A stretch of DNA of 49,266 nucleotides from Pseudomonas sp. AFG_SD02_1510_Pfu_092 (GTDB taxonomy: Bacteria > Pseudomonadota > Gammaproteobacteria > Pseudomonadales > Pseudomonadaceae). Made by a program: the position numbers and the translations under genes. The stretch lies in NCBI RefSeq assembly GCF_003331055.1, contig NZ_PUQD01000036.1:1-49266 (forward strand), written 5' to 3'. Below, piece after piece: positions 9,029-17,986 of this stretch. Position 1 is the stretch's first letter; each line of letters opens with the position of its first letter. Below the pieces are notes generated by a model that saw only the letters and a program-made list of their open reading frames with translations, was not told the origin of the DNA and ran no database searches.

Positions 9029-9985
9029 ATGACGACCAATACCCCTCCGACTTCCGGCGTTCAGCTGATCGAAGTCGCGCCGGAGCTTGCCGGCCAACGC
9101 ATCGACAATTTCCTCATCACGGCCCTCAAGGGCGTGCCCAAGACCTTGGTCTACCGCATCCTGCGCAAGGGTGAAGTACGGGTCAACAAAGGGCGCGTCA
9201 AGCCGGAGTACAAGATCCAGGCCGGCGACATCGTGCGGGTACCGCCCGTCCGTCTGCCGGAACGTGACGAGCCGGCGCCGGTGGCGCAGGGCTTGCTGCA
9301 GCGCCTGGAGGCCGCCATTGTCTACGAAGACAAGGCGCTGATCGTGATGAACAAGCCGGCCGGCATCGCCGTGCATGGTGGCAGCGGCCTGAGCTTCGGC
9401 GTGATCGAGGCGCTGCGCCAGCTGCGCCCGGACGCCAAGGAGCTGGAGCTGGTGCACCGTCTGGACCGCGACACCTCGGGCCTGCTGATGATTGCCAAGA
9501 AACGCAGCATGCTGCGCCACCTGCATGCCGCGCTGCGTGGCGATGGCGTCGACAAGCGCTACATGGCGCTGGTGCGCGGCCATTGGCCGACCTCGAAGAA
9601 GCAGGTCAATGCGCCGCTGCTCAAGAGCAACCTGCGCTCTGGCGAGCGCATGGTCGAAGTCAACGACGAGGGCAAGGAGGCGTTGACCCTGTTTCGCGTG
9701 CTGCGCCGCTTCGGCGAGTTCGCCACCATTGTCGAGGCGCGCCCGATCACCGGCCGTACCCACCAGATCCGCGTGCACACCCTGCATGCCGGGCACATGA
9801 TCGCCGGTGACAGCAAGTACGGCGACGAAGACTTCAGCCGCGAAATCCGCGAGCTGGGCGGCAAGCGCCTGTTCCTGCATGCCTATGCGCTGACCGTGCC
9901 GCTGCCGGACGGTGGCGAGCTCAAGCTCGAGGCGCCGGTGGATGAGGTGTGGGCGAAAACCGTTGAGCGGCTGAGTGCGTCCTGA
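9029..9985 (+). CDS. rluC: 23S rRNA pseudouridine(955/2504/2580) synthase RluC
   Basis: RluC isomerises three uridines of 23S rRNA. The 318 residues contain an N-terminal S4 RNA-binding domain ([32 protein letters not shown], given here only as a region, about 18-50), then the RluA-family catalytic motif [11 protein letters not shown] with its Asp near residue 145, and RTHQIRVH late in the chain. ATG at 9029 gives the usual N-terminus; an in-frame ATG at 8984 would add an unlikely basic extension. The upstream element predicts a leaderless transcript. It is divergent from rne, and the next gene follows after 3 bases. Confidence 0.95.
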   Translation: MTTNTPPTSGVQLIEVAPELAGQRIDNFLITALKGVPKTLVYRILRKGEVRVNKGRVKPEYKIQAGDIVRVPPVRLPERDEPAPVAQGLLQRLEAAIVYEDKALIVMNKPAGIAVHGGSGLSFGVIEALRQLRPDAKELELVHRLDRDTSGLLMIAKKRSMLRHLHAALRGDGVDKRYMALVRGHWPTSKKQVNAPLLKSNLRSGERMVEVNDEGKEALTLFRVLRRFGEFATIVEARPITGRTHQIRVHTLHAGHMIAGDSKYGDEDFSREIRELGGKRLFLHAYALTVPLPDGGELKLEAPVDEVWAKTVERLSAS

Positions 9986-9988
9986 CCC

Positions 9989-10663
9989 ATGAAAAAAGGC
10001 TATGAGCTACTGATCTTCGACTGGGATGGCACCCTGGCCGATTCCATCGGGCGTATCGTCGAGGCGATGAACGCCGCCGCCGCGCGTGCCGGCGAGGCGC
10101 AAAGCAGCGAGGATGCAGTGAAAGGCATCATCGGCCTGGCCCTGGGTGAGGCGATCCACACCTTGTACCCGCACCTGACGCCCGCGCAGGTCGACGGTTT
10201 CCGTCAGCACTATGCCGATATCTATATGGCGCTGGATCAACAGCCTTCGCCATTGTTCGAGGGTGTGGTGGAGTCGCTGGATGCCTTCCGCGCCGAGGGT
10301 TACCGCCTGGCGGTGGCCACTGGCAAGGCGCGTCGCGGCCTGGACCGGGTGCTCAAGGCCAATGGCCTGGAGCAGTTCTTCGACATCACCCGCGCCGCCG
10401 ATGAGACCCGCGGCAAGCCGCACCCGCTGATGCTCGAGGAAATCCTCGGCCATTGCCGCGTCGAACCCGCGCGTGCGCTGATGGTCGGAGATTCGGCGTT
10501 CGACCTGCAGATGGCCAGCAATGCCGGCATGCATTCGGTGGCCGTGGGTTATGGTGCCATGTCGCTGTCGGCGCTGGCTGAATTCGGCCCGCAGGTGTGC
10601 ATCGATCATTTTTCCCAGTTGCGAGAGTGGCTGGGTGGTTCCGCATTTCCTTTTCCAAGGTAG
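9989..10663 (+). CDS. HAD-family (PGP-like) phosphatase
   Basis: A 224-residue HAD-IA hydrolase. Motif I is IFDWDGTLADS (nucleophile Asp near residue 11, acid Asp two residues later). Motif II is VATGK, motif III includes the Lys in RGKPHP, and motif IV is MVGDSAFD. The cap domain lies between motifs I and II, as in phosphoglycolate phosphatases and beta-phosphoglucomutases. The substrate cannot be assigned from sequence. It starts 3 bases after rluC and ends 6 bases before sppA, in the conserved rluC-HAD-sppA order. Confidence 0.9.
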   Translation: MKKGYELLIFDWDGTLADSIGRIVEAMNAAAARAGEAQSSEDAVKGIIGLALGEAIHTLYPHLTPAQVDGFRQHYADIYMALDQQPSPLFEGVVESLDAFRAEGYRLAVATGKARRGLDRVLKANGLEQFFDITRAADETRGKPHPLMLEEILGHCRVEPARALMVGDSAFDLQMASNAGMHSVAVGYGAMSLSALAEFGPQVCIDHFSQLREWLGGSAFPFPR

Positions 10664-10669
10664 GTAAGC

Positions 10670-11659
10670 ATGGCAGACGAATGGAAAGCCCCCGAGGCCG
10701 AACCCGAGGAGCGCGAAGAGCGCAAGAGCTGGAAGCTGCTGGAAAAGACCCTGCTGGCGAGCGTCCAGGAGCAGCGCCGGGCGCGGCGCTGGGGGATTTT
10801 CTTCAAGGCGCTGACGTTCGTCTACCTGTTCGGCATTCTGGCGTTGTTCACCCCGTTGATGGATATGGACAAGGCCGCCTCGCGCAGTACCAGCCATACC
10901 GCGCTGGTCGAGGTGCGCGGGGTGATTGCCGACCAGGAGCCGGCCAGCGCCGACAATATCGTCAAGAGCCTGCGCGAGGCGTTCAAGGACAGCAAGACCA
11001 AGGCTGTGGTCATGCGCATCAACAGCCCTGGTGGCAGCCCGGTGCAGTCGGGTTACGTGTATGACGAAATCCGCCGCCTGCGTGCCGAGTATCCGGCGAT
11101 CAAGCTGTATGCGGTAATTGCCGACCTTGGCGCTTCCGGCGCCTACTACATCGCCAGTGCCGCGGACGAGATCTACGCCGACAAGGCCAGCCTGGTGGGC
11201 TCGATTGGTGTGACGGCAGCCGGCTACGGCTTTGTCGGCACCATGGAGAAGCTGGGTGTGGAGCGGCGCACCTATACGGCAGGCGAGCACAAGGCCTTCC
11301 TCGACCCGTTCTCGCCGCAGAAGCCGGAAGAGACCGAGTTCTGGCAGGGCGTGCTGAACACCACGCACCAGCAGTTCATCGCCATGGTCAAGCAGGGGCG
11401 CGGCGAGCGCCTGAAAGACAAGGAGCATCCGGAGCTGTTCAGTGGCCTGGTCTGGTCGGGTGAGCAGGCCAAGGCGCTGGGCCTGGTCGATGGGCTTGGC
11501 AGCGCCAGTTACGTCGCGCGTGAGGTGGTTGGCGAGAAGGACCTGGTGGACTTCACCGTGCAGGAGTCGGCGCTCGATCGCTTCTCCAAGCGCGTGGGCG
11601 CCAGCGTGGCCGAGCGCTTGGCGATGTGGATGGGGTTCCAGGGTCCGCAATTGCGGTGA
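10670..11659 (+). CDS. sppA: S49-family signal peptide peptidase SppA
   Basis: A 329-residue membrane-anchored serine protease that degrades cleaved signal peptides. A charged cytoplasmic N-terminus (about 1-45) is followed by one transmembrane helix (about 43-65) and a periplasmic S49 domain. INSPGGSP is the substrate-binding strand, the nucleophile Ser is in DLGASGAYYIAS, and the candidate general-base Lys is in GEHKAF. At this length it is the short SppA form, about half the size of E. coli SppA. TAGGTAAGC precedes the ATG weakly. It is the last gene of the rluC operon. Confidence 0.92.
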   Translation: MADEWKAPEAEPEEREERKSWKLLEKTLLASVQEQRRARRWGIFFKALTFVYLFGILALFTPLMDMDKAASRSTSHTALVEVRGVIADQEPASADNIVKSLREAFKDSKTKAVVMRINSPGGSPVQSGYVYDEIRRLRAEYPAIKLYAVIADLGASGAYYIASAADEIYADKASLVGSIGVTAAGYGFVGTMEKLGVERRTYTAGEHKAFLDPFSPQKPEETEFWQGVLNTTHQQFIAMVKQGRGERLKDKEHPELFSGLVWSGEQAKALGLVDGLGSASYVAREVVGEKDLVDFTVQESALDRFSKRVGASVAERLAMWMGFQGPQLR

Positions 11660-11710
11660 CCGGGATTGCCGGGGGGCGCTTTGCGCCCACCTGCGGGCTA
11701 TGCGCTATCC

Positions 11711-11754
11711 CTGTGGGAGCGGGCGTGCCCGCGAAGGGCCGCAGCGCGGCCCCA
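11711..11754. repeat. single REP element with adjoining hairpin
   Basis: CTGTGGGAGCGGGCG...CCCGCGAAGGGCC is a REP core. It runs into GGGCCGC-AGC-GCGGCCC, a 7-bp stem that could act as a terminator between the convergent sppA and yceF genes, although it has no T run. Confidence 0.75.
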
Positions 11755-11759
11755 AAACC

Positions 11760-12338
11760 TCAGGGAATCACCACCCCTTCCTTGGTCAACATGTCCACCA
11801 GTCGAATCAACGGCAGCCCGATCAGGCTGGTCGCATCGCAGCCGTGCGTGCTCTGGAACAGGCTCACCCCCAGCCCCTCCGCCTTGAAGCTGCCAGCGCA
11901 ATCCAGCGGCTGTTCTGCCGCCACATAGCGCTCCACCTGCTCGCGGCTCAGTTCGCGCAGTGTCACGGTAAACGGCACGCAATCCACCTGGCACTGCCCG
12001 GTGGCGCTGTTCAGCAGCGCCAGGCCGGTCAGAAAGCTCACCTGTTGCCCGCTGCACTCCAGCAACTGCTCGCAGGCCCGCTCGAAGGTATGTGGCTTGC
12101 CCAGCACCTGCTCGCCCAGCACTGCAACCTGGTCCGAGCCGATGATCAGGTGCCCGGGATGGCTGCCTGCCAGGGCCTCGGCCTTTTGCCTGGCCAGCCG
12201 GCGCACCAGCGCCAGTGCAGGCTCGTCATCCAGGCGCTGCTCGTCTATGTCGGGGCTTGCCCAGGTGAAGGGCAGGCGCAGGCGCGCAAGCAGTTCGCGG
12301 CGATAGGCAGAGCTGGAAGCCAGTAACAGGGGAAGCAT
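11760..12338 (-). CDS. yceF: Maf-family 7-methyl-GTP pyrophosphatase (YceF type)
   Basis: A 192-residue Maf/HAM1-fold nucleotide pyrophosphatase. LLLASSSAYRRELL is the family N-terminus. The sequence tracks E. coli YceF closely: HLIIGSDQV, TGLALLNSATG, CAGSFKAEGLG, SLIGLPLIRLVDML. YceF hydrolyses 7-methyl-GTP and probably cleans aberrant nucleotides. ATG at 12338 is chosen because AGGAG lies 7 bases upstream; an upstream ATG adds MVQPNQEST without support. The gene is divergent from yceD-rpmF, as in many gammaproteobacteria. Confidence 0.93.
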   Translation of the reverse strand: MLPLLLASSSAYRRELLARLRLPFTWASPDIDEQRLDDEPALALVRRLARQKAEALAGSHPGHLIIGSDQVAVLGEQVLGKPHTFERACEQLLECSGQQVSFLTGLALLNSATGQCQVDCVPFTVTLRELSREQVERYVAAEQPLDCAGSFKAEGLGVSLFQSTHGCDATSLIGLPLIRLVDMLTKEGVVIP

Positions 12339-12397
12339 GGTAGACTCCTGGTTCGGTTGAACCAAATTCTATCACGCACGATGCCGCCGAATTTCCT

Positions 12398-12426
12398 TTG
12401 ACAGGGGCGGGGGGCATCCCTAGAAT
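12398..12426 (+). promoter_or_regulatory. sigma-70 promoter of yceD-rpmF-plsX
   Basis: TTGACA (12398-12403), a 17-base spacer and TAGAAT (12421-12426) form a near-consensus promoter. The -10 ends only 9 bases before the yceD ATG, which predicts a leader of about 2-4 bases. Confidence 0.85.
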
Positions 12427-12435
12427 GCTGCGCCT

Positions 12436-12963
12436 ATGTTGAATGACCCGATTCCACCTCACGTTGACCCGCGCAAATTAGCCGATCGTGGCGTAACCAT
12501 TAACGGTTCGCTGCAACTCGCTGATTTGGAAAGACTCTGCGACCCGCTTTCCGACAATGTCGGTACGGTGCAGGCGAAGTTCGATTTTGAACGAGATGAA
12601 CAGCACGTGGTGGTTATCCACAGCGAGCTGGATGTCGAAGTCAAGATGGTTTGCCAGCGTTGTCTTGAGCTGGTCACCCTGCCGATCCACAGCGAATGTA
12701 CGTACGCTGTGGTGAAAGAGGGTGCGAATACCCAGTCGTTGCCGAAAGGCTATGACGTGCTGGAACTGGGCGAAGATCCATTGGATCTGCAGGCACTGGT
12801 CGAGGAGGAGCTTCTGCTCGCCTTGCCAATCGTGCCTGCTCACCATCCGGAAGAATGCCAGCAGCCGGCGGGCGCAGACGAGCCCGAATCGAGCAAGGAC
12901 GAGGTATCGCGGTCCAACCCGTTCAGTGTTTTGGCGCAGTTAAAGCGTGACCCAAACGTTTAG
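12436..12963 (+). CDS. yceD: YceD / DUF177 family protein
   Basis: A 175-residue member of the DUF177 family, linked in E. coli and plants to 23S rRNA accumulation. It aligns with E. coli YceD at the N-terminus (DPRKLADRG), the central CQRC, EEELLLALPIVPAH, and the C-terminal NPFSVLAQLKRD. Only the first CxxC-like Cys pair is clear (MVCQRCLEL), so zinc binding is possible but unproven. It is always found immediately before rpmF, as here. The ATG lies almost on the predicted transcription start and has no Shine-Dalgarno sequence. Confidence 0.92.
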   Translation: MLNDPIPPHVDPRKLADRGVTINGSLQLADLERLCDPLSDNVGTVQAKFDFERDEQHVVVIHSELDVEVKMVCQRCLELVTLPIHSECTYAVVKEGANTQSLPKGYDVLELGEDPLDLQALVEEELLLALPIVPAHHPEECQQPAGADEPESSKDEVSRSNPFSVLAQLKRDPNV

Positions 12964-12976
12964 GAGTTAATCAATT

Positions 12977-13159
12977 ATGGCTGTTCAGCAGAACAAAAAA
13001 TCCCGCTCTGCCCGTGACATGCGCCGTTCGCACGACGCCCTGTCGGAAAACGCGCTGTCGGTAGAGAAAACCACCGGTGAAGTACACCTGCGTCACCACG
13101 TTTCGCCAGAAGGCGTATACCGTGGTCGCAAAGTGGTCGACAAGGGCGCTGACGAGTAA
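12977..13159 (+). CDS. rpmF: 50S ribosomal protein L32
   Basis: A 60-residue basic ribosomal protein beginning [20 protein letters not shown], the L32 signature. It lacks the CxxC zinc motif of some L32 paralogues. TTAGGAGTTAAT precedes the ATG as a strong ribosome-binding site. It is followed after 3 bases by plsX, the standard ribosome/phospholipid gene link. Confidence 0.98.
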   Translation: MAVQQNKKSRSARDMRRSHDALSENALSVEKTTGEVHLRHHVSPEGVYRGRKVVDKGADE

Positions 13160-13162
13160 TCC

Positions 13163-14173
13163 TTGTCCGCTCAGATCATCGCGATCGACGCAATGGGCGG
13201 GGACTTCGGTCCCCGCAGCATTGTCCAGGCTAGCATTGCCTGCCTTTCGGCTACTCCCTCGCTGCACCTGACCCTCGTCGGTCAACCCTCCCTCCTTGAA
13301 GATCTTGTCAGTGGCCTTGCGGCTGCGGATCGCGCGCGCCTGCAAATCGTGGCCGCCAGCGAGGTGGTCGGCATGGACGAGCGGCCATCCCAGGCGCTGC
13401 GCGGCAAGCCGGACTCGTCGATGCGCATCGCCCTCGAACTGGTACGCGACGGCAAGGCCCAGGCCTGCGTCAGTGCCGGCAATACCGGCGCGCTGATGGC
13501 GCTGTCGCGTTTCGTGCTCAAGACACTGCCAGGTATCGATCGGCCGGCCATGGTGGCGGCGATTCCGACCCAGGCCGGTTACTGCCAGTTGCTCGACCTT
13601 GGCGCCAATGTCGACTGCAGCGCCGAAAACCTCTACCAGTTCGCCGTGATGGGCTCGGTAGCGGCTCAGGCCCTGGGCGTGCAACGGCCGCGCGTGGCGC
13701 TGCTGAACATCGGCACCGAGGACATCAAGGGCAATCAGCAGGTCAAGCTGGCGGCCAGCCTGTTGCAGAGCGCCCGTGGGCTCAACTACACAGGCTTCGT
13801 CGAGGGTGACGGGTTGTACCGTGGCGAAGCCGATGTGGTGGTGTGCGACGGCTTTGTCGGCAACATCCTGCTCAAATCCAGCGAAGGGCTGGCGACCATG
13901 ATCGGTGCGCGCATCGAGCAGTTGTTCAAGGGTGGCGTATTGTCGCGGGCAGCCGGGGCTGTGGCCATGCCGCTGCTCAAGCGCCTGCAGGCCGACCTGG
14001 CCCCGGCGCGGCACAATGGCGCGAGCTTCCTGGGGTTGCAGGGGATCGTCATCAAGAGCCATGGCTCGGCTGGCGTGCAGGGCTTCCAGAGTGCCATCCA
14101 GCGGGCATTGATCGAGATTCAGGAGAACCTGCCGCAGCGCTTGCATGGGCGCCTGGAGGATCTGCTCCTGTAG
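13163..14173 (+). CDS. plsX: phosphate acyltransferase PlsX
   Basis: PlsX converts acyl-ACP to acyl-phosphate for phosphatidic acid synthesis. The 336 residues begin [16 protein letters not shown], the family signature. [20 protein letters not shown] and [18 protein letters not shown] are further conserved blocks. The start is TTG, placed 3 bases after rpmF. No ATG precedes [10 protein letters not shown], so a rare start codon is likely and may limit synthesis. A REP pair follows and separates it from fabD. Confidence 0.96.
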   Translation: MSAQIIAIDAMGGDFGPRSIVQASIACLSATPSLHLTLVGQPSLLEDLVSGLAAADRARLQIVAASEVVGMDERPSQALRGKPDSSMRIALELVRDGKAQACVSAGNTGALMALSRFVLKTLPGIDRPAMVAAIPTQAGYCQLLDLGANVDCSAENLYQFAVMGSVAAQALGVQRPRVALLNIGTEDIKGNQQVKLAASLLQSARGLNYTGFVEGDGLYRGEADVVVCDGFVGNILLKSSEGLATMIGARIEQLFKGGVLSRAAGAVAMPLLKRLQADLAPARHNGASFLGLQGIVIKSHGSAGVQGFQSAIQRALIEIQENLPQRLHGRLEDLLL

Positions 14174-14178
14174 CTGTG

Positions 14179-14280
14179 TCGGCCTCTTCGCGGGTAAACC
14201 CGCTCCCACAGGATTGCCACAGGGCTGAAGATTGTGGGGTATCTGTGGGAGCGGGCAAGCCCGCGAAAGGGCCGGTACAG
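14179..14280. repeat. inverted pair of REP elements
   Basis: The REP at 14179-14212 (CGGCCTCTTCGCGGGTAAAC onward) and the oppositely oriented REP at 14243-14280 flank a 30-base linker between plsX and fabD. The remaining 140 bases up to fabD should hold the fabD promoter, but no clear hexamers stand out. Confidence 0.88.
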
Positions 14281-14423
14281 GTAAACACAGACCTTAGGCA
14301 TATCGCCGCTGAAGTGCTTAAATGTGACCGCTTGGGCTCTGTCTCCATCCAAGCTTTCAGATTCCGCGCCCGGCCCAGGCCTGGCGCACCCTATCCGACG
14401 ACAAGATCATAAGGGCTTGTTCA

Positions 14424-15362
14424 ATGTCTGCATCTCTCGCATTCGTCTTTCCCGGTCAAGGTTCCCAGTCGCTGGGCATGCTCGCCGAGCTCGGCGCCGA
14501 GAAGCCAGTGATCATCGAGACCTTCAAGGAAGCCTCCGCAGCACTCGGCTATGACCTGTGGAAGCTGGTTCAGGAAGGGCCGGAAGAGCAACTCAACCAG
14601 ACCGACAAGACCCAGCCGGCCATCCTCACCGCGTCTATCGCGCTGTGGCGCCTGTGGCTGGAAGAGGGCGGCGCCAAGCCAGCCTTCGTTTCTGGTCACA
14701 GCCTGGGCGAGTACAGCGCCCTGGTTGCTGCAGGCAGCCTCAGCCTGAAGGACGCCGTTCGCCTGGTCGAGCGCCGCGGTCAGCTGATGCAGGAAGCCGT
14801 ACCGGCAGGCCATGGTGCGATGGCTGCCATTCTCGGCCTGGACGACGCCGTAGTCGTCGAGATCTGCGCTGAAGCGGCCGAAGACCAGGTGGTCAGCGCC
14901 GTCAACTTCAACTCGCCTGGCCAGGTGGTGATCGCCGGTAACAAGGCGGCGGTAGACCGCGCCATCGAGCTGTGCAAGGCCAAGGGCGCCAAGCGCGCCC
15001 TGCCGCTGGCGGTCAGCGTGCCGTCGCACTGCGCCCTGATGAAGCCGGCTGCCGAGCGCTTTGCCGAGGCGGTCAACGCCATCGACTGGCAGGCCCCGCA
15101 AATCCCCGTGGTACAAAACGTCACCGCTGCCGTTGCCGCCGACCTCGACGCCCTCAAGCACGACCTGCTGGCGCAGCTGTACCAGCCGGTGCGCTGGGTC
15201 GAATGCGTGCAGACCCTGGCCGCGAACGGTGCCGTCAACCTGGTCGAGTGCGGCCCGGGCAAGGTCCTGGCCGGCCTGAACAAGCGTTGCGCCGACGGTG
15301 TGACCACCTACAACCTCAACACCCCTGACGCCGTCGCCGCCACCCGCGCGGCGCTGGCCTGA
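14424..15362 (+). CDS. fabD: malonyl-CoA:ACP transacylase FabD
   Basis: FabD loads malonyl groups onto ACP for fatty acid elongation. The 312 residues carry the N-terminal FPGQGSQSLGM, the nucleophile Ser93 in SGHSLGEYSALVA, an Arg in the LVERRGQLMQ block, and the His in SVPSHCALM. AAGGG lies 9 bases before the ATG. fabG follows after 15 bases with its own GGAG site, and acpP and fabF are next. Confidence 0.98.
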   Translation: MSASLAFVFPGQGSQSLGMLAELGAEKPVIIETFKEASAALGYDLWKLVQEGPEEQLNQTDKTQPAILTASIALWRLWLEEGGAKPAFVSGHSLGEYSALVAAGSLSLKDAVRLVERRGQLMQEAVPAGHGAMAAILGLDDAVVVEICAEAAEDQVVSAVNFNSPGQVVIAGNKAAVDRAIELCKAKGAKRALPLAVSVPSHCALMKPAAERFAEAVNAIDWQAPQIPVVQNVTAAVAADLDALKHDLLAQLYQPVRWVECVQTLAANGAVNLVECGPGKVLAGLNKRCADGVTTYNLNTPDAVAATRAALA

Positions 15363-15377
15363 TTTGGAGAAGCTTGC

Positions 15378-16118
15378 ATGAGCCTGCAAGGTAAAGTTGC
15401 ACTGGTCACCGGCGCCAGCCGTGGTATCGGCCAGGCCATCGCCCTCGAGCTGGGCCGCCAGGGCGCGACCGTGATCGGCACCGCCACTTCGGCTTCCGGC
15501 GCCGAGCGTATCGCCGCCACCCTGAAAGAGCACGGCATTACCGGTACCGGCATGGAGCTGAACGTGACCAGTGCCGAGTCGGTTGACGCTGTGCTGGCCG
15601 CCATCGGCGAGCAATTCGGTGCCCCGGCGATCCTCGTCAACAACGCCGGTATCACCCGCGACAACCTCATGCTGCGCATGAAGGACGACGAGTGGTTCGA
15701 CGTCATCGACACCAACCTGAACAGCCTCTACCGTCTGTCCAAGGGTGTGCTGCGTGGCATGACCAAGGCGCGTTGGGGTCGTATCATCAGCATCGGCTCG
15801 GTCGTCGGTGCCATGGGCAACGCCGGCCAGGCCAACTATGCGGCCGCCAAGGCCGGCCTGGAAGGCTTCAGCCGCGCCCTGGCGCGTGAGGTGGGTTCGC
15901 GTGGCATCACCGTCAACTCGGTGACCCCGGGCTTCATCGACACCGACATGACCCGCGAGCTGCCGGAAGCGCAGCGCGAAGCCCTGCAGACCCAGATCCC
16001 GCTGGGCCGCCTGGGCCAGGCTGACGAAATCGCCAAGGTGGTTTCGTTCCTGGCATCCGACGGCGCAGCCTACGTAACCGGCGCTACCGTGCCGGTCAAC
16101 GGCGGGATGTACATGTAA
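15378..16118 (+). CDS. fabG: 3-oxoacyl-ACP reductase FabG
   Basis: FabG is the NADPH-dependent ketoreductase of type II fatty acid synthesis. The 246 residues contain the Rossmann motif TGASRGIGQA, NNAG at about 86-89, and the catalytic Ser-Tyr-Lys set (SIGSVVG, then YAAAKAG). PGFIDTDMT and the C-terminal VNGGMYM are also typical. TTGGAGAAGCTTGC precedes the ATG. It is followed by a 202-base gap that gives acpP its own leader. Confidence 0.98.
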   Translation: MSLQGKVALVTGASRGIGQAIALELGRQGATVIGTATSASGAERIAATLKEHGITGTGMELNVTSAESVDAVLAAIGEQFGAPAILVNNAGITRDNLMLRMKDDEWFDVIDTNLNSLYRLSKGVLRGMTKARWGRIISIGSVVGAMGNAGQANYAAAKAGLEGFSRALAREVGSRGITVNSVTPGFIDTDMTRELPEAQREALQTQIPLGRLGQADEIAKVVSFLASDGAAYVTGATVPVNGGMYM

Positions 16119-16299
16119 CGCTGCAACTCAATGTGACGGATTTCGTAAAAAAAGAGTCATACTGCGAGCCTAAAATCCGTTATAAAGCTGCAACCAGATT
16201 CCAGGCAGCGGGTGCGGTGACTAGCCTGAAGGTACGTTCAGCTTGAAAAGCGAACGTCTTTCTATAAAATTAGCCACCGGCCAGCTGCCTGACATATAT
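16119..16299 (+). promoter_or_regulatory. fabG-acpP intergenic region, probable acpP promoter
   Basis: This AT-rich gap holds several -10-like sequences (CATACT at 16158, TATAAA at 16181, TATAAA at 16263) but no well-spaced -35 that I can defend. AcpP is needed in much higher amounts than the enzymes, so a separate promoter here is expected. Confidence 0.45.
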
Positions 16300-16313
16300 C
16301 CATTAGGAGTAAA
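16300..16313 (+). promoter_or_regulatory. acpP ribosome-binding site, predicted sRNA pairing target
   Basis: CCATTAGGAGTAAA contains the acpP Shine-Dalgarno AGGAG (16305-16309), 11 bases before the ATG. The same 14 bases occur at 22871-22884 within the minus-strand small RNA gene. The RNA is therefore perfectly complementary to this site and would block ribosome binding. Confidence 0.7.
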
Positions 16314-16320
16314 CCTAGGT

Positions 16321-16557
16321 ATGAGCAACATCGAAGAACGCGTCAAGAAAATCGTCGCCGAGCAACTGGGCGTCAAGGAAGAAGAAGTGACTCTCGAGAA
16401 GTCCTTCGTCGATGACCTGGGTGCCGATTCGCTTGACACCGTTGAGCTGGTGATGGCTCTGGAAGAGGAATTCGAGACCGAAATCCCTGACGAAGAAGCC
16501 GAGAAGATCACTACCGTTCAAGCTGCCGTAGACTACGTCAAAGCCCACCAGGCCTAA
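16321..16557 (+). CDS. acpP: acyl carrier protein
   Basis: The 78-residue acidic acyl carrier of fatty acid synthesis. Ser37 in [13 protein letters not shown] is the 4'-phosphopantetheine attachment site. The start [12 protein letters not shown] matches the family and follows a strong TAGGAG site; an in-frame ATG 78 bases upstream is an artefact. A terminator lies downstream. The ribosome-binding site is the predicted target of the small RNA at 22831-22949, and repression of acpP by RgsA has been reported in P. aeruginosa. Confidence 0.99.
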   Translation: MSNIEERVKKIVAEQLGVKEEEVTLEKSFVDDLGADSLDTVELVMALEEEFETEIPDEEAEKITTVQAAVDYVKAHQA

Positions 16558-16586
16558 GACGCTCTAGTCGACGCTACTTGTCGGGG

Positions 16587-16623
16587 AAAACCGCACTGCC
16601 TTCGCCGGCGTGCGGTTTTTTCT
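16587..16623 (+). terminator. rho-independent terminator after acpP
   Basis: AAAACCGCA and TGCGGTTTT enclose a loop that contains its own GC-rich sequence, followed by TTCTTT. It explains how acpP transcript levels can be set independently of fabF. Confidence 0.88.
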
Positions 16624-16741
16624 TTGCGAGCGCCCGCATTTCAGGCCGCTTCGTTCACCGCGCACCAAGAGCTTGTTGCCATTTCATTCCATTGCTTGAA
16701 TGCAATGGCAAGAAACTCTGTGATTAGAAAAGGAGAGTACT

Positions 16742-17986
16742 GTGTCGCGTAGACGCGTCGTGGTCACCGGTATGGGTATGCTGTCGCCTCTGGGTACCGA
16801 TGTACCGAGCACCTGGCAGGGCATTCTGGCTGGCCGCAGTGGCATTGGTCCGATCGAACACACGGACCTGTCTGCCTACTCCACCCGTTTTGGCGGCTCG
16901 GTGAAAGGCTTCGAGGTCGAGCAGTACCTGTCGGCCAAAGAGGCCCGCAAGCTCGACCTGTTCATTCAGTACGGCCTGGCGGCCGGTTTCCAGGCGGTGC
17001 GTAATGCCGGGCTGGAAGTCACCGACGCCAACCGCGAGCGGATCGGCGTGGCCATGGGCTCGGGCATCGGCGGCCTGACCAACATCGAAGAAACCAGCCG
17101 CACCCTGCACGATTCGGGGCCGCGGCGTATTTCGCCGTTCTTCGTGCCGGGCTCGATCATCAACATGATCTCCGGTTTCCTGTCGATCCACCTGGGGCTG
17201 CAAGGGCCGAACTTCGCCATCGCCACGGCCTGCACCACCGGCACCCACTGCATCGGCATGGCCGCGCGCAACATCGCCTACGGTGAAGCCGATGTGATGA
17301 TCGCCGGTGGCGCCGAAATGGCTGCGTGCGGCCTGGGCATGGGCGGTTTCGGTGCCTCGCGCGCGCTGTCCACCCGCAACGACGAGCCAAGCCGGGCCAG
17401 CCGTCCGTGGGACAAGGGCCGTGACGGCTTCGTGTTGTCCGACGGCGCCGGTGCCCTGGTACTCGAAGAGCTGGAACACGCCAAGGCACGGGGTGCGACC
17501 ATCTATGCCGAGCTGGTCGGCTTCGGCATGAGCGGCGATGCCTACCATATGACTTCGCCACCCGACAGCGGCGAAGGCGCTGCCCGCTGCATGGCCAATG
17601 CCCTGCGCGACGCCGGCATCCAGCCGGAAGAGGTCAGCTACATCAATGCCCACGGCACCTCGACCCCGGCCGGCGACATTGCCGAAGTCGCAGCGATCAA
17701 GCGCGTGTTCGGCGAGCATGCCTACAAGCTGGCGGTCAGCTCGACCAAGTCGATGACCGGCCACCTGCTGGGCGCTGCAGGCGCCGTGGAAGCGATCTTC
17801 AGCGTGCTGGCGATCAACAGCCAGATGGCCCCGCCCACCATCAACCTGGACGAGCCGGACGAAGGTTGCGACCTTGACTTCGTGCCGCACCAGGCACGCA
17901 GCATGCCGATCGATGTGGTGCTGTCCAACTCGTTCGGCTTTGGTGGCACCAACGGTTCGCTGGTGTTCCGCCGGTTCGCCGGTTGA
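16742..17986 (+). CDS. fabF: beta-ketoacyl-ACP synthase II FabF
   Basis: FabF condenses malonyl-ACP with acyl-ACP. The 414 residues have nucleophile Cys164 in [10 protein letters not shown] and the two catalytic His residues in [11 protein letters not shown] and [12 protein letters not shown], with the Lys in SSTKS. The start is GTG with AAAAGGAGAG upstream. The final base of its TGA is the A of the pabC ATG, so the two are translationally coupled. It lies directly after acpP, separated by a terminator. Confidence 0.98.
   Translation: MSRRRVVVTGMGMLSPLGTDVPSTWQGILAGRSGIGPIEHTDLSAYSTRFGGSVKGFEVEQYLSAKEARKLDLFIQYGLAAGFQAVRNAGLEVTDANRERIGVAMGSGIGGLTNIEETSRTLHDSGPRRISPFFVPGSIINMISGFLSIHLGLQGPNFAIATACTTGTHCIGMAARNIAYGEADVMIAGGAEMAACGLGMGGFGASRALSTRNDEPSRASRPWDKGRDGFVLSDGAGALVLEELEHAKARGATIYAELVGFGMSGDAYHMTSPPDSGEGAARCMANALRDAGIQPEEVSYINAHGTSTPAGDIAEVAAIKRVFGEHAYKLAVSSTKSMTGHLLGAAGAVEAIFSVLAINSQMAPPTINLDEPDEGCDLDFVPHQARSMPIDVVLSNSFGFGGTNGSLVFRRFAG

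Noticed and set aside
9017..9029. rluC starting further upstream with a leader
   Set aside because: Upstream in-frame ATG (8984) lacks a ribosome-binding site and would add residues not typical of RluC; kept as leaderless start but noted as uncertain.
16243..16320. Upstream in-frame start for acpP adding 26 residues
   Set aside because: The known ACP N-terminus starts [10 protein letters not shown], and the strong TAGGAG site serves the ATG at 16321.
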